From Haematococcus lacustris (Eukaryota; Chlorophyta; Chlorophyceae; Chlamydomonadales; Haematococcaceae): a stretch of 64,000 nucleotides of DNA. Position 1 is the first letter of the stretch. Every line of letters begins with the position of its first letter. The notes below the pieces were generated by a model. The model searched no databases and was not told where the DNA came from. It was given only the letters and a program-made list of their open reading frames with translations. The stretch is taken from the NCBI GenBank assembly GCA_030144725.1, contig JASKMD010000008.1, positions 3,065,400 to 3,129,399 of the forward strand. Direction: 5' to 3'. Positions 1 to 11,999 of this stretch are shown here, one piece after another. The translations under genes were made by a program, and so were the position numbers.

Positions 1-837
1 GGTATAGGGGTCGACATCAGCGACTCCGTTCGGCTGATCTTTCCAGCGAATGTCATGTGGCGTTTTGCCATGCACCGTGCCTTAGCTCTAGCCTGGTCTG
101 GCAGTAGGCGCGTACATGCCGTGACCTGTGCTGATTCACGCTTAGAGAGATAGGGTTGGCACATCACTTTCCCCTGCGTGAACCAAGATGCCCTTGGAGT
201 CTTAGCAACTGGATGTACAGGGGCTGCAGGCTCCATGAGGCTGGGGACACTGCATTTCAGGTAGTTCAGGTAGTTGGGAACGCCTGAGCTGCAGGCTCCA
301 GGTGGCTGGGGACACTGCATTTCACCCAATGCAGCTGTGCCAGTGCCACTAGTGATGGCCACGCCAATCAGCGGCTCCTCCTGTACGTGACAACTTGCAA
401 AGTGCATTAGTGTGAGCAACCTTCAACAGCTGGAGGAAGAAATGGAGGCACACACACCACATAAGTGGAGCTGACTTTTTGATTACAACAAATTGCAGTA
501 ACAACAGGGCTGTATGGCTCACGCACTATACCAGACACACGATGTGCAGTGCGGCAATGCAACAATGTGACAAGCAAGAATGGATGGAACACGTGATGAA
601 GATCAGGAACAACACCATCCCTAACTCATGTTCCCGCGTACTGTTGCTCAGAACAACTAGCTTAACGACAATGTGCAACCTGCCGCTACTTACTCGCCAA
701 CTAACAACCCAATACTGATACCTGCATACTACAACAGCTGCACCACTGATGCCCGACCACCCATTACAGCAAAAGCCCGTGTGCCTGGCCGCGTCGCATG
801 GCGTCAGGCGACCACCTCGTCCGCATCCAGTGGTTAG
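1..837. other. no gene recognised
   Basis: I find no exon series, repeat array or RNA gene here. The segment lies 3' of the minus-strand gene ending at 838 and is probably intergenic. A short imperfect duplication is visible around 225-320, where a phrase with CTGCAGGCTCCA and GGGGACACTGCATTTCA occurs twice. Confidence 0.5.
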
Positions 838-2629
838 TTAACGGCCGCCGGCAAATGCGCTGGCCTGCGCGTTGGCCTGTGCACTGGACCCTCCAAAGGG
901 GAAGAAGCCACCGCTGTTAGCGTTTGCGTTAGCGATGGCAGTAGCCTGAGAGCTGCCACCACCGAAGGGGAAACCACCACCCGAGTTAGCGTTGGCGAAG
1001 GCCTGGGCGCTGGCGGAGGATGAGCTGGGCTGCAGTCCATAGCCCCCCAGCACACTGGGCTGCAGGTCTGTGGGCAAGCACAGGATGACAATAGGACCAA
1101 GGCTGAGAAGATGGACAAATCAGCAGAGGGGCAGGCAGACAGGCAACTAGGCAAGCGGTTGTGGGGCACTACAGGGCTGACAGTACTGCCTTCACACATC
1201 CCATGTGCTGGCAACCCTTTGCGCTATTGTGGACCCCACCCTAGAAACCCGACTCCCCAGCCTGCTGCTTACAAGGCACAATGTTGTTGATCTGGTTCCT
1301 GGAGGAGGCCTGCGCCAGCGCTTGCGCAAAAGCCTGCAGAAGGATGGCAAGCCAGCCAAAGATGTTGAGCATGCCAAGCAGGCCAAAGCACAGAACGTGT
1401 GGTGTGGCTATGGCACCTGACAGGCGTGTAACAACAGCTCACACCTCAGCTGGTAGGAGGCAACGGGTGAGAGCCTGCTGCTGCTTCTATGCTGGCTGCT
1501 ACTGCCACGACTGTGGCTGAGGCCAACAGGTCAGTGGTAGTAAGGTGCAAGCAAGCATAAAGTGGGCCAATGGAACAAAGATGGAAGCCAACATGGGAGG
1601 CAGCTGTTGCTGCTGCGAGTCAGGCTAAAAGGCCAGACTAGGGAAGTTTGCTGGCTTTCTTGAGCCGGGGTTGAGGTGCACTAAGGCTGTGTCGTAGCCA
1701 TGAGCATGACTGTGCAGGAAGTGTGGCGAGACCTTCCCACACACAGCTGTTGGGGCGACAAGGCTCACTTGTGAGGAGCCACCTCCCTGAGACTGAGCCA
1801 GTGCCGCAGCTTGGGCTGCAGGTCAGCAAGCACAACCACATCCATGATTACATGCAGCACGATGCCTGCATCATCGGCTGGCAGGCAGCACAGCTCTGCT
1901 GTGCATTCCCTGAGCAGCCCCACCTGCTGCTTGCGCAGAACCCCCTCCCTGAGAGTTGGCGGTGGCGATGGCCTGCGTACCAGCAGGGCAGGGAAAATGG
2001 GTGAAGTGCAGGAGGAACACGGCTCGAGGCAAAGCAGCTTGCTGGTGGGTCTGTGTTACGGGGACCAGCCTTGATGGGAGCATAATGTGCGGGCGAGTAA
2101 GACAGCAGCATGGATCGCTCGCTGGACTAACTAGCGCCTGCCTGGGCCAGAGCTGATGACGTGGACGTCGGGTTCTGGTTGAAGCTGTTGCCAAGGGTGT
2201 TGAAGAACGGGTTCCATTGGTTCTGCATAGGGGGCAGCACAAGCATTACATCTAGGGTTGGCATACCTGAACAGCTGATGTAGTTCGACGTCGCGCACAA
2301 GCGCATTGGCCCAGCCTTAAGCACGCTCAACAAGCTAGCAGAACCAATGCAGAATTGACAGGGGCTGACGGGGTGTATCCGCCGCATCGGCGGCGAAGCC
2401 TGCTCAGCAGCGCGCACCTGGCTGCTAGCCTGCGCCAGAGCACTTGCATACGCCGAAGACGAGGACGTGGGCCCAAAGCTGAATGTCTTGAGCTCCCGGC
2501 CTGCGGATAGTGTCGCAAGCCGTGCTTTCGTCTCAAGCCTCGGCACATGCATATTGGCCACGTTTTACCGTGCACGACCACAGCGAGCAGCATCAGAAGG
2601 CCCAGAGAGCAGCGGCGGGTCGTCATCAT
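838..2629 (-). CDS. secreted Ala/Ser/Asn-rich protein, one 63-residue module (gene 1)
   Basis: Seven exons on the minus strand close in phase: 2569-2629, 2418-2500, 2142-2222, 1924-1972, 1769-1815, 1273-1333 and 838-1067, giving 203 residues. The start is ATG at 2629 and residues 3-20 form a signal peptide (core LGLLMLLAVVV). The mature part is dominated by Ala, Ser, Gln, Asn and Gly. Residues from NPTSTSSALA in exon 3 to NNIVP in exon 6 form a 63-residue module alignable to modules in the genes at 35.5-40.2 and 43.8-46.8 kb, with the same phase-1 intron directly after its last Pro. The tail repeats FPFGG and Asn-Ala blocks and has no Ser-Pro tract. The third exon must end at CAG followed by GCAGGC, a GC donor, for frame and homology to hold. 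Other junctions are GT/AG. Role inferred: extracellular structural protein. No enzyme motif is visible. Confidence 0.72.
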
Positions 2630-3174
2630 CTTGATGGCAGGAAAGCTGTCAGGAAAGCTGTGTGTGCTAACCTTAAATTGGCTTAGTAGCAGCAGCAGCG
2701 AGAATAAGTAGGGGACAAAAGACGGTTGACAGTTCCGGCAATGTTGCGGTCAGCTGCGTGCCAGTTACGCTGTCGTGCCAGTATCTGCGCGTCTTTGCGC
2801 CAGTGCGCGCGCATCCGGTGTCGAGGCTGACATGCGGGTCGATGACCAACCTTATCGTGACTGGCTGCTACCTAGTGGCTGCTACCTACCGACTGATGTG
2901 AAAACAAATAATATGACCAGATAGCCAGAGAAGCCTGTCCTATCCGGGGCAGCCCTCACGACCTACACACGGGCCTCCACTTGACTTGAACTACTATGGA
3001 CCATAAGGGACCACTAGCAGGACCACTCAAACTTTGGTTATGGGGTGTGTGGAGTATACCCATGCAAATGGATGTGATACATGAGTGCCTACCACCTACA
3101 CTGTTGCCTGACCCCTAAGGGCTATAGCCTGGAGTTGGCATGACAAACATGCACTAATGTAAGCCGATGACAGC
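2630..3174. other. intergenic, 3' flank of a Fanzor-like relic
   Basis: It contains the probable promoter side of the gene starting at 2629. At roughly 3060-3174 the minus strand resembles the 3' flank of the Fanzor-like copy at 39.5 kb, sharing TAGTGCATGTTT, TCATGCCAACTC and TGTAGGTGGTAGGC. No further gene is seen. Confidence 0.5.
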
Positions 3175-3757
3175 TCAAATGGGCACAAACTGCTGTGCCT
3201 CAGCAGGCTGCTGCTGGGCCTTGAGTGGCCGGTCTCGCACCCGCTTGTAGCCCAGTCCAGGGTACTCCTTGCCATTGGCTGGCAGAGCTGCCTCTCTGGC
3301 CACCAGCACAGCTCCAGTGGGCGCCACCTGATCTCCCCAATGCGCTGCATGTTCAGCGCTGCATTTCAGTCCCTGTCCAGCCACCTGCCAGGCTGTGGGG
3401 CTGGCTTGGCTTTAGCAGCCTTGCCCTTGGCCTTGCCTTTGCCTTTGGTGGGCTGGCTGGGCTCAGCTGCCTGCTCAGCCTTGGTGCGCTTGCTGCGCTT
3501 GGCAGGCAGAGGAATGCTGGGCCCAGGCTCTGAGGCTGTTGCCTGTGTGGCTGCCTGGCCGCATGGGGGCTGTGGGGACTTGCGTGGGGCCACTACCGGG
3601 CACCACGTTTTGCCCCGCACTGTCTGGTTACGCTGCTGGCTCCACGCTGGGCGCAGCTGGCGGTGTTCCACCTGCCCTGCTGAGGGGCTTCCAGTCCGCA
3701 GACCTGGTGGGCTGTTCATGGTCCAGCTGCTCCTCTGCCGCTGCTCCGGCTGCTGGA
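3175..3757 (-). pseudogene. decayed TnpB/Fanzor-like C-terminus (copy 1)
   Basis: Read on the minus strand, the segment encodes pieces of the C-terminal end of a TnpB/Fanzor-type nuclease. In order they are an EEQLDHEQPTRSADWKP-like stretch, a Lys-rich linker, GRWLDRD followed by NAALNMQRIGE, and a tail ending GKEYPGLGYKR. In TnpB and Fanzor proteins the RD.NAA.N box carries the last catalytic Asp of the RuvC fold. Here the codon after DRD is TGA where other copies in the window have TGC (Cys), and the tail is in another frame, so the copy is broken by a nonsense change and at least one indel. Its 5' side runs directly into the CCCGC array. No N-terminal half is present. Assignment rests on motif recognition, not a search. 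Confidence 0.6.
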
Positions 3758-5373
3758 CGCCCCGCCCCGCCCCGCCCCGCCCCGCCCCGCCCCGCCCCGC
3801 CCCGCCCCGCCCCGCCCCGCCCCGCCCCGCCCCGCCCCGCCCCGCCCCGCCCCGCCCCGCCCCGCCCCGCCCCGCCCCGCCCCGCCCCGCCCCGCCCCGC
3901 CCCGCCCCGCCCCGCCCCGCCCCGCCCCGCCCCGCCCCGCCCCGCCCCGCCCCGCCCCGCCCCGCCCCGCCCCGCCCCGCCCCGCCCCGCCCCGCCCCGC
4001 CCCGCCCCGCCCCGCCCCGCCCCGCCCCGCCCCGCCCCGCCCCGCCCCGCCCCGCCCCGCCCCGCCCCGCCCCGCCCCGCCCCGCCCCGCCCCGCCCCGC
4101 CCCGCCCCGCCCCGCCCCGCCCCGCCCCGCCCCGCCCCGCCCCGCCCCGCCCCGCCCCGCCCCGCCCCGCCCCGCCCCGCCCCGCCCCGCCCCGCCCCGC
4201 CCCGCCCCGCCCCGCCCCGCCCCGCCCCGCCCCGCCCCGCCCCGCCCCGCCCCGCCCCGCCCCGCCCCGCCCCGCCCCGCCCCGCCCCGCCCCGCCCCGC
4301 CCCGCCCCGCCCCGCCCCGCCCCGCCCCGCCCCGCCCCGCCCCGCCCCGCCCCGCCCCGCCCCGCCCCGCCCCGCCCCGCCCCGCCCCGCCCCGCCCCGC
4401 CCCGCCCCGCCCCGCCCCGCCCCGCCCCGCCCCGCCCCGCCCCGCCCCGCCCCGCCCCGCCCCGCCCCGCCCCGCCCCGCCCCGCCCCGCCCCGCCCCGC
4501 CCCGCCCCGCCCCGCCCCGCCCCGCCCCGCCCCGCCCCGCCCCGCCCCGCCCCGCCCCGCCCCGCCCCGCCCCGCCCCGCCCCGCCCCGCCCCGCCCCGC
4601 CCCGCCCCGCCCCGCCCCGCCCCGCCCCGCCCCGCCCCGCCCCGCCCCGCCCCGCCCCGCCCCGCCCCGCCCCGCCCCGCCCCGCCCCGCCCCGCCCCGC
4701 CCCGCCCCGCCCCGCCCCGCCCCGCCCCGCCCCGCCCCGCCCCGCCCCGCCCCGCCCCGCCCCGCCCCGCCCCGCCCCGCCCCGCCCCGCCCCGCCCCGC
4801 CCCGCCCCGCCCCGCCCCGCCCCGCCCCGCCCCGCCCCGCCCCGCCCCGCCCCGCCCCGCCCCGCCCCGCCCCGCCCCGCCCCGCCCCGCCCCGCCCCGC
4901 CCCGCCCCGCCCCGCCCCGCCCCGCCCCGCCCCGCCCCGCCCCGCCCCGCCCCGCCCCGCCCCGCCCCGCCCCGCCCCGCCCCGCCCCGCCCCGCCCCGC
5001 CCCGCCCCGCCCCGCCCCGCCCCGCCCCGCCCCGCCCCGCCCCGCCCCGCCCCGCCCCGCCCCGCCCCGCCCCGCCCCGCCCCGCCCCGCCCCGCCCCGC
5101 CCCGCCCCGCCCCGCCCCGCCCCGCCCCGCCCCGCCCCGCCCCGCCCCGCCCCGCCCCGCCCCGCCCCGCCCCGCCCCGCCCCGCCCCGCCCCGCCCCGC
5201 CCCGCCCCGCCCCGCCCCGCCCCGCCCCGCCCCGCCCCGCCCCGCCCCGCCCCGCCCCGCCCCGCCCCGCCCCGCCCCGCCCCGCCCCGCCCCGCCCCGC
5301 CCCGCCCCGCCCCGCCCCGCCCCGCCCCGCCCCGCCCCGCCCCGCCCCGCCCCGCCCCGCCCCGCCCCGCCCG
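3758..5373. repeat. (CCCGC)n pentanucleotide array, 322 full units
   Basis: Positions 3761-5370 are a perfect tandem of CCCGC, 1,610 bp with no visible interruption, flanked by partial units. Because five is not a multiple of three, every frame reads a five-residue repeat (PAPPR on plus, for example) without stops. The long open frames are therefore a by-product of the repeat. It abuts the truncated 5' side of the Fanzor-like relic. Confidence 0.97.
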
Positions 5374-5957
5374 CGCCCCGGTAGTATTCGAGCTAGCAGC
5401 GTCTCAATGTGGCGAGTGAGTTGATGGAGGTGTTTTCAGGGTGGGGCTGGAGCGGAACATGTGACTCAGCAGCTTTCTTAACTGAAAGCTGGCATACGGT
5501 GACTTAAAAACAACGCACCAAGATTGCTCCCATCGTCCCTCCGCTTGACATGGTCCCATGTTTGTGATATACCTTCATGCAGTCATTCATTCACAAAACG
5601 ACTACAGCCACAAAAGCAACACCATGCACGTATCTCAGGTCTGGGAGCTTCTTCGACATTATCAATACTACATCGGCTAAAGCCCCATTTCCACACTGTG
5701 TTCCTCACTAGACCCGCAACAACACCAATCTACACCAAACAGGCCCCAAGCACCAATGCTGTAGCTGGTGATCCGCCCCGAGAGCAACTTGCCCACATGT
5801 GTGACCCAGATTATAGTTTGCCACAGATGATGTGCCATCAACAGAGAAAACTGTACTAGTTGCCCAGCTTCACATGCCACCGTTACCGGCATCCTTGCCA
5901 ACCCTCGCCATCACCACCTGCGCCACCTAGGGCAGCCCCCTCGTCCCACACGGGCAG
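5374..5957. other. no gene recognised
   Basis: The base composition here is more balanced than in the neighbours. I see no exon series or repeat. It is probably the 3' flank of the minus-strand gene that ends at 5958. Confidence 0.45.
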
Positions 5958-7440
5958 TCATCCTGTATGCCGCTTGTCGTTCTGCCGCTTGTCATTGAAG
6001 CCAGCCTGCACAGTGTGCTGGGGCTTGTCTGCCTTTTGCACTGCTGGCAATTCCTTTTTCTCAAACTTGGGCAGCTCTTTCTTCTCATGCTTTGGTCGCT
6101 CCGGACGTTCTGGTCGCTCCTTCTTCTCATGCTTAGGTAGTGCTGGCAGCTCCTTCTTCTCTGGCTTTGGAAATGCTGGCAGCTCCTTCTTCTCATACTT
6201 CGGTAGTGCTGGCAGCTCCTTCTTCTCTGGCTTTGAAAATGCTGGCAGCTCCTTCTTACCAGATTGATAGAAAGGGTTAATGCCTGCCTTGTCAAACTGC
6301 TGCTTTGGTGTCCATTCCTCCTGAGCCTTGGCAGGGAACTTGGAGTCCTTATCCTGCACAACAGCCACTGCACCCTCTGGGACGCATATGGTGGAAAGCT
6401 TTGGATGCCGCCCGTGACCGCATGGCAGAGTGTGGAGCAGTGGGTTGAGAATGTCTGGACTACACTGCTGCCACACCACACAGGCCAATGCATTCACCAA
6501 AACCTGGCAGGCATCCTCCCTACAGCGCAGACAAGGCAAGGCCAGCTGTGCCCTTGGTTTCCCCACGTTAGGCTTGTCCCAATGCTTAGTCAGTCTCCTG
6601 CTGGGGCCAGGGCCAGGGCCAGGGCCAGGGCCAGGGCCAGGGCCAGGGCCAGGGCCAGGGCCAGGGCCAGGGCCAGGGCCAGGGCCAGGGCCAGGGCCAG
6701 GGCCAGGGCCAGGGCCAGGGCCAGGGCCAGGGCCAGGGCCAGGGCCAGGGCCAGGGCCAGGGCCAGGGCCAGGGCCAGGGCCAGGGCCAGGGCCAGGGCC
6801 AGGGCCAGGGCCAGGGCCAGGGCCAGGGCCAGGGCCAGGGCCAGGGCCAGGGCCAGGGCCAGGGCCAGGGCCAGGGCCAGGGCCAGGGCCAGGGCCAGGG
6901 AGCAACTGTTCATATAACTAATCCAGCACCCACCATGGTGTACATGCCAGTGGTAGCAGCTAAGGCAAAGACAAGTTAAGGCAAAGACAATGTGTACTCA
7001 GACCTGATCCACTCACATGACACATGAGTGCTCGCTACACCCAAGTACAGCTGTTTCTATATGCCAGAGCATGCATGTCATGCCATCACAAGCTTGCCGC
7101 ACGCCCCTCTGCAGCCTAACATATTTCATGTAATAGTCAGGTACACGGTCTACATTGCCCCAAGATTAGGAATCTTCCGATTGAGGCTCGTTCCATTGGG
7201 CCTAGCACTAGCAGCTAGCAGCAGGCTACAACCTATGGGATCGCGGACGCTCACGTTGCTTTGGGTCGCGGCACCTGCGCAGACGACAGCGCAAGCGGCG
7301 CTCATAAGGTAGCGTGAATAGCATGCTTCCAGCGTGCACAGCAGAGGCACGCAACAATCGATCACGCCTGACGGTCGTCGCGCACCAGTGTGCGCCGTTA
7401 GGAGCAAGGCGAAGAGCGCCGCGCCGATTCGATGGAACAT
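5958..7440 (-). CDS. putative secreted protein with (Gly-Pro)n linker and KKELPA repeats
   Basis: Two exons are proposed: 7255-7440, then 5958-6905, together 377 residues. ATG at 7440 opens a signal peptide (MFHRIGAALFALLLTAHTGA) followed by a short Cys-rich stretch (about residues 27-54). A GTGAGC donor in phase 0 follows. The acceptor is an AG after a stop-containing stretch, so the long second exon cannot be read through upstream. The second exon opens with about 50 Gly-Pro pairs, continues through a Cys-containing segment, and ends with about eight units of KKELPAxxKxE and a basic tail. The regular charged repeat supports real coding in this frame. Function is unknown. The layout resembles secreted, proline-rich wall proteins of algae, but no named domain is visible. 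More exons may lie between or upstream. Confidence 0.5.
6605..6900. repeat. (GGGCCA)n hexanucleotide array, about 49 units
   Basis: This is a perfect hexamer tandem inside the second exon of the minus-strand gene at 5958-7440, where it encodes alternating Gly-Pro. Because the unit is two codons long, copy-number change adds or removes Gly-Pro pairs without breaking the frame. Confidence 0.95.
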
Positions 7441-10400
7441 CGCGGCAGCTTGGCGGGTTGCAATGCCGCGCTGGCCCTGCGAAGCGGAGATGCGAGTGGG
7501 GACAAATTGACAGCAGTGTAATCAAACTTCCGGCCCCGCCAGATGCACACAGGCGCAGACAGGTGGCCAAGGGTACTCGGTCCGCCTCCTGCCTGCTGTG
7601 TTAGCCTGGTGGCTGGCTATCAGTACTGAGTATACAACGGCGTCGAATTAGGAGGCAGGCTCGCAATGCGTTGCGGCTGAATTTAGCCCTTTACCCAAAC
7701 CCTCGTTGGGGTCCTATTGCAATGTTTGTCTGGATGTTTACATCACAGCTTGATGGCTGAGTTATAGCTTTAAAGTCATCCACTGGCTTTCCTTGGGTCC
7801 TAGGGGTTGCCGGCAGGGAAGCTAACCCGTGAAAGTTGGTGCACTAGTAATTTCACTGAAGGGTACAATTTGTATAGGCGGATGACCCCCATCTGTCATC
7901 GTGGTTCCTGTAGGGTTGATTTCTATACAATAATGCGTAGGATGGGCAGCAGATATGCACAAAGCTCCCGATTAGTACTGTCCAGTATTCATACTGTCTT
8001 GTATCTCTTTTTACTCCCCAAGCCAAGGTCAACGTCCAGTAAGACAGTGTTCACCCTTGAGCTCGTTCCTAGGCCACAAAGCACAACTCCCTCCATCCCG
8101 CAAGACCAGTGTGTTGCCTGTGGGTGAACCCCCTCCACTACAGCTTCATCGCTACAACTTTACTGGAGCACCCTTGATGACTAAAAACCCCATCCCTAAT
8201 GGCACGATCCATCCCTGACCACTGGGCTCCGTGTCAAAACAGCTCGATGCCTGAAAAGCACAGTCCAACCTGGCTAACTAAAGGCCGTGGTTGCGAACCT
8301 GGGCATCATCACGCGCCGGAACTCTGCAGCCCAGTGCAGCCGCTGCCTTGCCTTGGGCAGCCGGTCAATGACCAGCCCAAGCCCTGCAAGTGCAGCCCTG
8401 CTGGCACTCCTAGCCAGGAGCCAGCAGTGCCTAAAGCTCTTTCCTGCTGCTTATCCTGCTGCACATGGTTATTTGGGGGGGACATTAATGAAGAGGCAAC
8501 CCTATCAACCTGGGGGGGGGGTCACCACACATTCTCCACAATGCGCTTGACTTTGAGGCGTGGGTTGCTGTCCTGGTCCAGCCACCTACCCCATGGGGGG
8601 CTTGGGGTGCTGGCACTGGGACAGGTGCTGAATGTGGGGGCTGGGCAGGGGCCTGGGTAGGGGCTCCCTGGGAGGGAGAGTTGGGCAGCTGGGTCCTGGT
8701 CAGGTGTCCCAAACTAACAGAAAACATACCCATGGTAATAAAAACGACGCCGCATCCCAGGCACGTGGTTTCTATCTATGTTACGCAGATATCCGGGTAG
8801 AACACTCTGCCAGTTACGCGGTGCAACTTGTATCATTACTTACCGGGCAGTGTGCTGAACGCAATGGCGGCTCAAATGCTGACATTCGAATTGATGCTTG
8901 TTTTGCTCATGCGGGCCTTGTCACGACCGCCCGCCGTGACTGACCTGGCCGAAGAACACCTGCAAACAACCAGGGATAGTTGCCGATGTAGAATCGGTTC
9001 TCATGGCATGCCAAAACGATGTATCAGCACCCCTCCGTGCGTAGTGCATACTACCTGGCCACTCTGGAAGACCCCACAAGGTGTGAAGACATTACTATAC
9101 ATTGCTTGCCAGCTTGTGTCTAATGCCTAACGCCCGCCCTGCGCTTGAGCGGCGAGCTCGTGTCCAGCTCCGCTGTGGCCCCCTGCCCCTCATCAGCTAC
9201 ATCAACACATTGAAGGGTGGGCTGCCCAGGGGCTGCACTAGCACCAGCTGCCTGCTGCTGCCAGGGGGGGGCAGCAGGAGGGGTGAGCAGCTCAGGGGCT
9301 AGAGCTTCGCACGCCGCCGGCTACGGCCCATTGGTCTTGCTAGGAGGAAGGGGTGGGAGGGCGGGGCTGGGGCTGGGAGGGGTGGGGAGGGGGGGTGGGA
9401 GAGCGGGGCTGGGGCTGGCGGGGGGGGTGGGAGGGGGGCTGGGAGGGTGGGGCTGGGGCTGGGATGAGGTGGGAGGGGGAATGGGAGGGCGGGGCTGGGG
9501 CTGTAAGGGGGTACGTGCACATGCTGCGTGCTTGTTTGTAGCAGCTGAGTGAGATTATCCACGGTCAAACATGTTGTTCCATGTTGGACAAGTTTTGTTT
9601 GGTGCTGTAAGGGGGTACCACTATGCTAGGCCAGGGAGGGGTTGGGGGAGCAAGGGGTTGCGAGAACGCTAGAATCAGCGTGCCACTTGCCAGTAGACGC
9701 GGCTGCGAACGTGAAAAACGCCGTCTAAAACGGTGCACTACTCCGAGATAAGTTGCATGAAGATTGCCAACCCCATGTTGAGACACCTGAATCCTGGGTA
9801 TAGAAGGAGGGGGAGGCGGGGCTTGGGCCCGGGCAGGAGGAGGCACCTTATGGCATGCGTCAGGGCCCGCACCGGCTTGACATGGTGCTGTCTCAAGACT
9901 TGGCACAGCAGCAACTAGGTCAGGTGGACTGCTGGGGGACCCCGACCGAAGGCCAAGGCCGGTCCCGTGGCAGGTGCAGCTCAAAGTGCTGAGGGGCATG
10001 CACAGATGTGTTGACACAGATTAGATGAGCTGACCGTCGAAGTCGAGCGTCGCAGCTGGGACTGCAGCTGGGACTGCAGCTCCTCCGCTAGCTCCTCGCA
10101 ATGCTGTAGTGTTTAGGCCCGCTTACTGTCCCAGCGCGCAGAAGTTGCCGGTGCAATCGCAGGTGGCAAATGGTGGCAAATGGTGGTCTGGGTGTTAAGA
10201 ACAGCCATGTATCCTATTTACAAGAGATCTTGTCTAACCTGACTCATGGCGGCATCGGGGGCAGGTTGCAGCTCAATTGTGCTGATTTGGTGGCACTGGG
10301 CCAAGAGCAGCAGGTGGGGGCTGGTCTGTGGGCTGGGCAGGGGGGTCCCGAGCAGGAGGGTCTTAAGCAGGGATTCCATTAAGAAGCAGCCGGAATTTGT

Positions 10401-11990
10401 GCACTTTACAAAGCACTCGGCGAAGATGAGATGCAACACATCATATACGCCTGTTGTCTCTTGTGTACAATAAGCATTCCTCCCATGCACTCCTTGTGCA
10501 TCGCATGCACCTCCTTGTTCTGCTTGCTCACTGCATTGCACGACCTGTACATACTCTGGTGCCTTGCGATTCGCACCCTTGGATGACATGACCAAGTGCA
10601 AGTATTATATTCCCAAGGCACTAACTCAACACACGGCATCGATGACCAGGAACATAAAGAAATGCAAAGCATTAGGCAAAGCAAGAAAGGGCAGAGTAGG
10701 GACCACGTGTCATAGGTGGGAGCAGCAGACCTAGGAGGGCTTGTGCTGCCCTCTGCCACACAGTGACACCTGCCATGGATATGCCTCAACCATGTTTGTA
10801 CCACTTTGCTACAATTACAGCCCCCTTGTCCCTCACTAGGGCCTCCATTTGAGCCGGACCAGTAGTGGCCACTACCAGCCACTAGCGGGAATATACTAGT
10901 GGGCAATAGTGCCCCGACTCAAATGGTGTAATTGGGCTGTGTGGAGTAAACCCAGTGCACATGGCACATTGCTCAATTGCTCAGACAGCAGCTGTCACAG
11001 CTGCCATTACACCGCCTAGCCCGCCATTGAGTTCCCTGGGTCACGCCGGCACCTCCACATGCTGCTGTGTGGAGCATCATGGAGGGGTTGTCATGATGTG
11101 GCAGGAAAGACACAGGCAGCTAGTGGGCCAAGGCTTCCCACATGGTACCTACCCGTTGTCATCCTGCCTCTTTCTTTCATTTTTCACTACACCCAAGCAT
11201 GCCCTAAAGCACCCAGCACCACTTCCCTCACCTCAGCTTGGCTGCTCACTAGATCAGCATCGCCAGCCTTGACAGGCTCATAAGAGCCAGCCATGGCAAC
11301 ATATCTGTATGAAACGTTGTCATGTCATACCGTACTTGCATCATTTTTCTTGTCATATGCCACACCCTAAGATGTTGTCAGATGGCTGGTTGTATGTTCT
11401 CTGCTAGGCCCCAGCACCTTCACTGGATAGCTACAATGCATAGCGTCACACAACGTTCTACAGCCTCATCCAACAGTACCACCCAAGGAGTATCTCCATG
11501 CCATCCCCCATGTTACATCAGCCTGCTAGCCATGCTCCATGCAGGCTAACCCCATCTGCACCTGCTCCCTCCCTCCCCTGCCCAGAGGCAGCTCAAACCC
11601 TGCCATAGGCCTCACCATCACGCGCCAGTGCCGGCACCAGTGCCACCGCCAGCTCCCACCCCTCCTCCTCCATTGACTTGGCCGCACAGGACAAGCGGGA
11701 GGCCTGGTGGTGCAGGGGAGATGCTCTGCTGGGCCTGACCCACCCTGCCAGACTGGCCTGCTGCGCCTGCCACTCCTGAACACAAGGCAGCGAGGCGGCC
11801 GCGGCAGCAGCAGACTGATGATGAGGGACACAGGGAGGACGGCACGGGTGGGCAGAACATGCATGCATGTGTCAGCATGGGGTGTGAGCATGAGGGTGTG
11901 AGCATGAGCACAGGCTCAACACATGCAAGGGAGGCCAGCGAGTGATACCCCAAACCTGGCAGCTCTCTGGTGCTGGCACAGAGAACATGT
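7441..11990. other. long stretch without a convincing gene
   Basis: Several open frames exist on both strands, but none shows linked exons, a recognisable domain or homology within the window. A G-rich minisatellite with GGGGCTGGGGCTGGGA-like units occupies about 9340-9505. A phrase near 9541-9572 (AGCTGAGTGAGATTATCC, then GGTCAAACATG) recurs with changes at 47826-47858, so part of this region is dispersed repeat. Confidence 0.4.
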
Positions 11991-11999
11991 TTGCCGCTC

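Noticed and set aside
3340..5424. Open frames of more than 600 codons reading PAPPR repeats
   Set aside because: They arise only because a perfect 5-bp repeat has no stop in any frame. Flanking sequence is a broken Fanzor-like relic on the other strand.
6590..6913. Ala-Leu and Ala-Arg polymers in other frames of the GGGCCA array
   Set aside because: Only the Gly-Pro frame continues into a regular KKELPA-repeat protein. The others end at the array border.
8199..8660. 153-codon plus-strand frame
   Set aside because: No domain, no linked exons, and it is interrupted by G-runs typical of intergenic sequence here.
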